Shown here: positions 1-3,731 of the stretch, piece by piece
Numbering within the stretch: position 1 is the stretch's first letter
Layout: each line of letters starts with the position of its first letter
Assembly (NCBI GenBank): GCA_021793135.1
Contig: JAJYTI010000099.1
Span: 1-8,020 of the forward strand
Origin: Bacteroidota bacterium
Lineage (GTDB): Bacteria > Bacteroidota > Bacteroidia > Flavobacteriales > Flavobacteriaceae
DNA length: 8,020 nt
Direction of reading: 5' to 3'
Notes under the pieces: model-generated
What the model was told of the DNA's origin: nothing
Database searches by the model: none
What the model saw: the letters and a program-made list of their open reading frames with translations, nothing else
Made by a program: the position numbers and the translations under genes

Positions 1-196
1 TAAATATTAAACGATCTCCTTCCTCACCATATTTTCCCAGTAAGGTTTCACTGTTCTCAAAAGATGGTGTTTCAATCGGATTATATCCATATCGGGTAAA
101 CCATTTTTTTATCGTATTGATAATATAGGTTCTTTTTGCAACTTCTTGCGAATTAAAATCTCTAGTTCCTTTTGCTAATTTTGGTTTTATGCGCAC
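1..196 (-). CDS. hisS: Histidyl-tRNA synthetase (HisRS), N-terminal part, cut by window edge
   Basis: HisRS is the class II aminoacyl-tRNA synthetase that charges tRNA-His with histidine in the cytoplasm. Only the first 65 codons are visible; the rest lies beyond position 1. The reading begins MRIKPKLAKGTRDF, with the KGTRDF segment typical of bacterial HisRS N-termini. It continues through a YGYNPIETPSFEN stretch (about residues 36-48), the conserved motif 1 region of class II enzymes, to LLGKYGEEGDRLIF (52-65), also strongly HisRS-like. The start is inferred as GTG at 194-196: the frame has a TAA stop four codons upstream and no ATG or TTG in between, and the N-terminus has the length expected of the family. 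The gene reads away from the permease across a 587 bp gap. A TATATTTG promoter box lies at 281-288. Identification rests on recognising the family; the catalytic motifs 2 and 3 are outside the window. Confidence 0.93.
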   Translation of the reverse strand, partial: MRIKPKLAKGTRDFNSQEVAKRTYIINTIKKWFTRYGYNPIETPSFENSETLLGKYGEEGDRLIF

Positions 197-244
197 GTCG
201 AAATATTATTTTTTTACTATCTAATTCTTATTTTAAAAATATTC

Positions 245-273
245 TTTCTAGAGCAATTTATATGCTTTAGAAA
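245..273 (-). promoter_or_regulatory. Hairpin at the 5' end of the predicted hisS leader
   Basis: Two 11-base arms (245-255 and 263-273) enclose a 7-base AT loop. Read on the plus strand all 11 positions pair, with one G-U wobble. Read on the minus strand, the hisS sense, 10 of 11 pair, with one internal A/C mismatch. If transcription starts about 7 bases after the promoter box at 281-288, the hairpin lies at the very 5' end of a leader of roughly 80 nt. No T-tract follows directly in the plus direction, so it is not a normal terminator there. It could stabilise the mRNA, bind a protein, or be a chance fold in AT-rich DNA. Confidence 0.35.
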
Positions 274-280
274 TCGGATT

Positions 281-288
281 CAAATATA
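281..288 (-). promoter_or_regulatory. Predicted hisS promoter -7 box (TATATTTG)
   Basis: On the minus strand this reads TATATTTG, an exact match to the Bacteroidota -7 consensus TAnnTTTG. It lies about 85 bases upstream of the hisS GTG start. The nearest upstream TTTG (319-322) is 30 bases away, longer than the usual spacing of roughly 17-23, so the -33 element is poor or absent. The call rests on the -7 match and position only. Confidence 0.45.
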
Positions 289-743
289 CTATAATTCGTA
301 GCCTTAGTCTCTTTTATCCAAACGAAATATTACAATTCTGATTCATTATCTCTGAAAACATGTGACAATTATGAGTAAAAATAACTCGTCATTTTAATAT
401 AAATACACCTTTGTATTTCTTAAAATCATTAACAAACCAATTGTTTAAACAACAACATATAACCAACTGAAAATAAGCTATATAATTAAAATATAACAAA
501 ACAATGGATTCTACATTAACATTTAAAATATTCATTAAACTATCACTTCAAGTATAATATATTATATCGCTGTTAATAAACATCTTATAATTATTATATT
601 GCTTAAGATAACATAATTCACACTAAACACATGCTGACAACCTGGCATACATTGTTTTCTTTTATAAAATCGATCTTTTTTGCAATAAATGAAGTCGAAA
701 AAATCTAACATTTTAAAATATCTCATTATAGTGTAACAAATAA

Positions 744-751
744 GATATTTG
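744..751 (+). promoter_or_regulatory. Weak candidate -7 box for the ABC permease gene (GATATTTG)
   Basis: GATATTTG differs from the Bacteroidota consensus TAnnTTTG at one base (first T replaced by G). It would give a start of transcription near 757 and a leader of about 27 nt before the ATG at 784. I see no TTG at the proper distance upstream. It is the best plus-strand candidate I found near the gene, but weak. Confidence 0.22.
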
Positions 752-783
752 CTATACTAATGGAGTAACAATTACGAAACAAT

Positions 784-2019
784 ATGCTACAACTTTTTCG
801 CGAATTGATGCGAATGGCATTCCAATCGATCCGTTCTCAAGCATTGCGCACTGCCCTAACCATATCTATAATTGGAATTGGGATTTGGGCATTAGTTGGG
901 ATTTTTGGAGCTATTAATGCTATTCAAAACAGCCTTTTAGAATCTTTCAGTTCTATGGGAGCCAATACATTTTCTATATCTCGATTTGATTCAGAAACGC
1001 GATTAAGTAGCAACAAACAAATTATAAACCCGATAATTACTTATCATCAGGCACAAGATTTTATGAACAATCTCGATGTGCCAGGTGCACGTACATCCAT
1101 ATCTTTTGTTGGAACGGGAAGTGCAGAGGTTAGTTTTGAAAACAAAAAAACAGAACCGGAGGTAAATGTTATTGGAATTAATGAAAATTACCTTATCAAT
1201 TCAGGACTTGAACTTGAAAATGGAAGAAATTTAAGTTCATTCGATGTACAAAACAATAATAATGTTTGCCTTATAGGTGCGGATTTAGCCAAAAGCCTCT
1301 TCTCTACTACCGATCCAATTAACAAAACAATTAATGTTCGGGGAAAACGATTGACCGTTGTAGGCATTCTAAAATCAAAAGGTGGTAGTTTTTTTGGAAA
1401 TAAAGACTTCAATCTTCTTATACCTATAAACCTTGCAAGAGGTATTTATACAAATGCCAATATTAATTACGACATAAGTGTGTATGTAGCAGATAATCAA
1501 CTTTTGGAGGCGGGAATGGATCAAGCCATATACACAATGCGTAACATTCGAAATAGAACTCCTAGAGATGCAAATAACTTTGGTGTTAGAAAGAGTGATG
1601 AATTTTTACGCATGCTTCAGGAAAATACAATTGCATTACGTATTGCAGGAATAGCCATTAGTGTCATTACTATACTTGGATCTTCCATAGCTTTAATGAA
1701 TATTATGCTAGTGTCTGTTAGCGAAAGAACAAGAGAAATTGGAGTTAGAAAATCTCTTGGTGCTAAACGACGACATATCTTCCAACAATTTTTTATAGAA
1801 ACCCTAACGATCAGCCTACTAGGTTGCCTATTAGGTATAGCATTAGGAATAGCTACTACTATGGTTTTTGCTAAATTATTTGATTTCTCTGCAGTAATCC
1901 CATGGGCAGCAATTATAGCAGCTATTGGCATTGCGATATTAACCGCACTACTTGCAGGTACTTATCCAGCTAAAAAGGCATCTGCTCTAGACCCTGTAGA
2001 AAGTTTACGATACGAGTGA
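784..2019 (+). CDS. MacB/FtsX-family ABC transporter permease
   Basis: This 411-residue inner-membrane protein has the full MacB permease plan: a cytoplasmic N-terminal amphipathic start, membrane span 1 (about residues 23-45), a large extracytoplasmic MacB-type core domain (about 50-280), then three C-terminal spans (about 285-311, 336-362 and 371-392). The cytoplasmic loop after span 2 carries the family signature SVSERTREIGVRKSLGAKRR (311-330), which contacts the ATPase. The C-terminus ends AGTYPAKKASALDPVESLR, also typical. Such permeases work as dimers with a separate ATP-binding subunit, usually in mechanotransmission (macrolide, lipoprotein or peptide export, or cell-wall control) rather than classical import. 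No ATPase or membrane-fusion gene is in the window, so the substrate is unknown. The first ATG is preferred because it keeps the whole RELMRMAFQSI helix; ATGs at codons 9 and 11 are alternatives. The last 15 bp overlap the convergent gene on the other strand. Confidence 0.93.
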   Translation: MLQLFRELMRMAFQSIRSQALRTALTISIIGIGIWALVGIFGAINAIQNSLLESFSSMGANTFSISRFDSETRLSSNKQIINPIITYHQAQDFMNNLDVPGARTSISFVGTGSAEVSFENKKTEPEVNVIGINENYLINSGLELENGRNLSSFDVQNNNNVCLIGADLAKSLFSTTDPINKTINVRGKRLTVVGILKSKGGSFFGNKDFNLLIPINLARGIYTNANINYDISVYVADNQLLEAGMDQAIYTMRNIRNRTPRDANNFGVRKSDEFLRMLQENTIALRIAGIAISVITILGSSIALMNIMLVSVSERTREIGVRKSLGAKRRHIFQQFFIETLTISLLGCLLGIALGIATTMVFAKLFDFSAVIPWAAIIAAIGIAILTALLAGTYPAKKASALDPVESLRYE

Positions 2020-2478
2020 TTCGTCTATAGCACGATATAAAATCCCTTCTGTTATTTCGGCTCCTTGACGAATCAATGCAAAAATATCTTGTAATCGATC
2101 CTCACCAAATTGTTTTTTACCCCGTCGAATTTGAACGTTCTCACTAAGCATATTGTCTTTTAACCACATAAATCCTTCCTTAGTAGTAACATCCTTACTC
2201 TCATCTAATATATGGATAATAATAGCCTCCATATTTTCTTTTCCGATATGGAATAGGAATAAATAATTAGAAGCGATATTCTCTAAATAATTGACTTTTT
2301 CAAGAACGCGTTCCCAAATCATATCACTAAACAAGTCTAATTGCTCCTCGGCTAAACTTGGACGTTTATCTTTGATTTCCTTCCACTTCTCAGCATCAAT
2401 GGACTGTGTTGCCAAAAAAGTGGCAAACTCCTCATGTAACTCCTCAAATTGCTCCTTAGTCAATCGTTGATACTTCAT
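2005..2478 (-). CDS. Small conserved acidic protein, probable DUF6495 family
   Basis: A 157-residue soluble protein of unknown function, without signal peptide, membrane span or cysteine. The start MKYQRLTKEQFEELHEEF and the following FLATQSIDAEKW and LDLFSDMIWERVLEKVNYLE segments resemble, from memory, a small family found in Flavobacteriia and annotated DUF6495; I could not search to confirm this. The C-terminal segment FALIRQGAEITEGILYRAI (about residues 132-150) also looks conserved. It is probably mostly alpha-helical and rich in Glu, Lys and Asp. An upstream in-frame ATG at 2500-2502 would add eight residues. I prefer 2476-2478 because the family starts at MKY and because the promoter box at 2517-2524 would put the upstream ATG only about 9 nt from the transcript start. 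The 3' end overlaps the convergent permease gene by 15 bp. Its promoter region is shared with the divergent small membrane protein. Confidence 0.8.
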   Translation of the reverse strand: MKYQRLTKEQFEELHEEFATFLATQSIDAEKWKEIKDKRPSLAEEQLDLFSDMIWERVLEKVNYLENIASNYLFLFHIGKENMEAIIIHILDESKDVTTKEGFMWLKDNMLSENVQIRRGKKQFGEDRLQDIFALIRQGAEITEGILYRAIDESLVS

Positions 2479-2516
2479 ATCTATTTTATTATAAATTGTC
2501 ATTGAAAAAATCTGTG

Positions 2517-2524
2517 CAAAAATA
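2517..2524 (-). promoter_or_regulatory. Predicted -7 box for the DUF6495-like gene (TATTTTTG)
   Basis: The minus strand reads TATTTTTG, an exact match to TAnnTTTG. Transcription would start near 2510 and give a leader of about 32 nt to the preferred ATG at 2476-2478. I see no clear TTG at the -33 position. The same octamer occurs in the opposite direction at 2585-2592, consistent with a divergent promoter pair in this 110-134 bp gap. Confidence 0.45.
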
Positions 2525-2584
2525 CAGCTTTTAATTTTGAAAACGATAAAACTGGTTACGTAGAGCAGTTAGAACTATTCTTTC

Positions 2585-2592
2585 TATTTTTG
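2585..2592 (+). promoter_or_regulatory. Predicted -7 box for the 75-residue membrane protein gene (TATTTTTG)
   Basis: TATTTTTG matches TAnnTTTG exactly and lies 20 bases before the ATG at 2613, implying a leader of about 12-15 nt. No convincing -33 TTG is seen at the usual spacing. It mirrors the box at 2517-2524 that serves the divergent gene. Confidence 0.45.
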
Positions 2593-2612
2593 TATAAAGT
2601 TTTTAAAATATT

Positions 2613-2840
2613 ATGCAAAAAAAGAACCTTAGAGATTTAACCGATATAGATCAGCCACTAGATCACACAAAGTTTTATGAACATTCTTCAGAGGAAATGC
2701 ATTTAGCAAAGATGATTTTATTACGTCAAGTAGTGAGAGAAGCGCACCGAATTCGTACTCGTGTAAATTATGTTTTAGGAATTTTGTTAATTCTAATTAT
2801 AGCATTGGCAATAATATTATTCAATGAATCTTTATTTTAA
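2613..2840 (+). CDS. Small single-span membrane protein, unknown function
   Basis: A 75-residue protein that I do not recognise. Residues 1-50 are hydrophilic and charged (acidic first half, then an arginine-rich REAHRIRTR stretch at 42-50). They are followed by one strongly hydrophobic helix (about 52-70, YVLGILLILIIALAIILF) and a five-residue tail. Arginines before the span suggest the N-terminal part faces the cytoplasm, as in a tail-anchored protein. That this is a real gene is supported by the promoter-like box 20 bases before the ATG, the clear membrane segment, the lack of an opposing gene, and a terminator hairpin 38 bases after the stop. It is divergent from the DUF6495-like gene. 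No partner or pathway can be inferred from the sequence. Confidence 0.72.
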   Translation: MQKKNLRDLTDIDQPLDHTKFYEHSSEEMHLAKMILLRQVVREAHRIRTRVNYVLGILLILIIALAIILFNESLF

Positions 2841-2878
2841 ACATTTCTTTAGTTAGAATACATAATCTATGAAAAAAG

Positions 2879-2904
2879 AAAACCATGTCTTCCGACATGG
2901 TTTT
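2879..2904 (-). terminator. Intrinsic terminator of tRNA-Arg, probably bidirectional
   Basis: A perfect 11-bp stem (arms 2879-2889 and 2894-2904) closes on a 4-base loop that reads GGAA, a GNRA tetraloop, on the minus strand. On that strand the stem is followed by a T-rich tract (TTTTC then TTTTTT, ending near 2872). It starts 10 bases after the tRNA 3' end, so it most likely ends the tRNA transcript and any read-through from the mscL operon. On the plus strand it lies 38 bases after the small membrane protein gene and is followed by TTTTTC, so it can probably serve that gene too. Confidence 0.85.
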
Positions 2905-2914
2905 TCGCTTGTAG

Positions 2915-2988
2915 TGATCACGCCAGGATTCGAACCTGGGACCGTCTGCTTAGAAGGCAGATGCTCTATCCAGCTGAGCTACGTGACC
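2915..2988 (-). tRNA. tRNA-Arg, anticodon UCU
   Basis: The minus strand folds into a full 74-nt cloverleaf: a 7-bp acceptor stem (GGTCACG with CGTGATC, one G-U pair), a 4-bp D stem (GCTC/GAGC) with a 9-base loop, a 5-bp anticodon stem (TCTGC/GCAGA) around the loop CTTCTAA, a 5-base variable loop, and a 5-bp T stem (CCAGG/CCTGG) around TTCGAAT. The loop places TCT at positions 34-36, so the anticodon is UCU, which reads the arginine codons AGA and AGG. The discriminator base is A. CCA is not encoded (CTAC follows), so it must be added by the nucleotidyltransferase. It has its own promoter at 3026-3057 and a terminator directly downstream. Confidence 0.97.
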
Positions 2989-3025
2989 GGTAATAAACTG
3001 TTGTATTATGTTCCAAATACGGGTG

Positions 3026-3057
3026 CAAATATAAAACATAAATTATCAATACCACAA
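3026..3057 (-). promoter_or_regulatory. Predicted promoter of tRNA-Arg (TTG-N21-TATATTTG)
   Basis: On the minus strand a TTG (3055-3057) is followed after 21 bases by TATATTTG (3026-3033), an exact -7 match with a spacing inside the normal Bacteroidota range. Transcription would begin near 3019, giving a leader of about 30 nt before the mature 5' end at 2988, suitable for RNase P processing. It is the most complete promoter match in the window. Confidence 0.65.
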
Positions 3058-3134
3058 CATTTACATCATATTTTTATATCATAAATATCACCCCGAAACG
3101 CAACTGACTAGCTTACAAATTATTATCGTAAAAA

Positions 3135-3713
3135 TTATTTTTTGTTTTGAAGGATTTTATTCTGCTCTTGTAGGAGTTTCTCTATTTTCTCTAACAATAA
3201 TGTTTCGTCAGACGATTTCTTCTCCTCCACTACTGGAGCAACTTCTAATGCTTCGGTTGGCTCAGGCTCGGGATCGGGCTCGGAATCATCCTTTTCCCTA
3301 TCAGAATCGGAAGAAACCACTTCTCCTAGCGCTTCTTTAAGCTTATCAGTCTCAATTTTAATTCTAGTTTGATATGCTTTTTCACGTAATGTATTAAAAA
3401 ACTTTACGAAAATAAAAACAGTAAAGGCAATGATTAAGAAATCTATCAGCACCTCTATCATCTCACCATATTCTATTGCTATTTCCTCTACTCCTTCGGA
3501 TGCAGATCGAAGAACATATTTCCTATCCGATATATGGACATCATCTGTCATTACAGATAAAGGCGGCATTATCACCTTTTTGACCATTGTATTTACTACA
3601 TTATTAAATGCAGTACCTATAATGATACCAACCGCCATATCGAGCATATTACCTTTTACAGCAAACTCTCTAAACTCTTTTAGAAATGAAGTTTTTTCTT
3701 TTCCTTTTGCCAT
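3135..3713 (-). CDS. mscL: Large-conductance mechanosensitive channel MscL with extended C-terminal linker
   Basis: MscL is a homopentameric inner-membrane channel that opens under membrane tension and releases solutes during hypo-osmotic shock. The N-terminal helix and first span carry the signature LKEFREFAVKGN (11-22) and DMAVGIIIGTAFNNVVNTMV (25-44, the pore-lining helix), followed by the KKVIMPPL turn (45-52). After a short periplasmic loop, span 2 is about 86-106 (IEVLIDFLIIAFTVFIFVKFF). The C-terminal bundle helix is recognisable at about 171-189 (LLLEKIEKLLQEQNKIL). At 192 residues it is about 50-60 longer than typical MscL (about 130-145). The extra length lies between span 2 and the bundle: a charged helix-like part (about 113-133) and an acidic Asp/Pro/Glu-rich linker (about 136-165). 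Its ATG is 18 bases after the parC stop, so it is probably co-transcribed with parE and parC. Confidence 0.95.
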   Translation of the reverse strand: MAKGKEKTSFLKEFREFAVKGNMLDMAVGIIIGTAFNNVVNTMVKKVIMPPLSVMTDDVHISDRKYVLRSASEGVEEIAIEYGEMIEVLIDFLIIAFTVFIFVKFFNTLREKAYQTRIKIETDKLKEALGEVVSSDSDREKDDSEPDPEPEPTEALEVAPVVEEKKSSDETLLLEKIEKLLQEQNKILQNKK

Positions 3714-3731
3714 AATTCTTTATTCTACATC

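Larger units (their letters stand above)
197..783. other. Long AT-rich non-coding region between hisS and the ABC permease
   Basis: This 587 bp stretch separates two divergent genes and is visibly richer in A and T than the coding DNA around it. I found no convincing small reading frame in it, no tRNA and no structured RNA that I recognise. It holds a probable hisS promoter box (281-288), a hairpin in the hisS leader (245-273) and a weak promoter candidate for the permease (744-751). Short AT palindromes at 441-452 and 553-566 are of a size expected by chance at this composition. The stretch from about 300 to 740 otherwise shows nothing I can name. It could be decayed DNA, a long regulatory region, or hold an unrecognised small RNA. 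Confidence 0.7.

Noticed and set aside
441..452. 12-bp perfect palindrome TTGTTTAAACAA as a possible operator
   Set aside because: At this AT content a palindrome of this size is expected about once in the interval by chance, and it is far from both starts.
553..566. 14-bp palindrome TATAATATATTATA as an operator or origin element
   Set aside because: It is made only of A and T in a very AT-rich stretch, is not repeated, and has no DnaA-box-like partner sites nearby.
1188..1931. Minus-strand open frames inside the permease gene
   Set aside because: They are antisense to a well-supported MacB-type permease and have no recognisable protein features.
2500..2502. ATG as the start of the DUF6495-like gene
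   Set aside because: It would lie about 9 nt from the predicted transcript start, and the recalled family begins at the MKY eight codons later. It remains possible.
2869..3084. A 71-codon plus-strand open frame containing a PGFEPGTVCLEGRC-like peptide
   Set aside because: It is the antisense translation of the tRNA-Arg gene and its terminator, a well-known source of false protein predictions.
3115..3145. AT-only inverted repeat around the mscL stop as a terminator
   Set aside because: The possible stem is five or six A-T pairs without G-C and overlaps the stop codon, so it is too weak to call.
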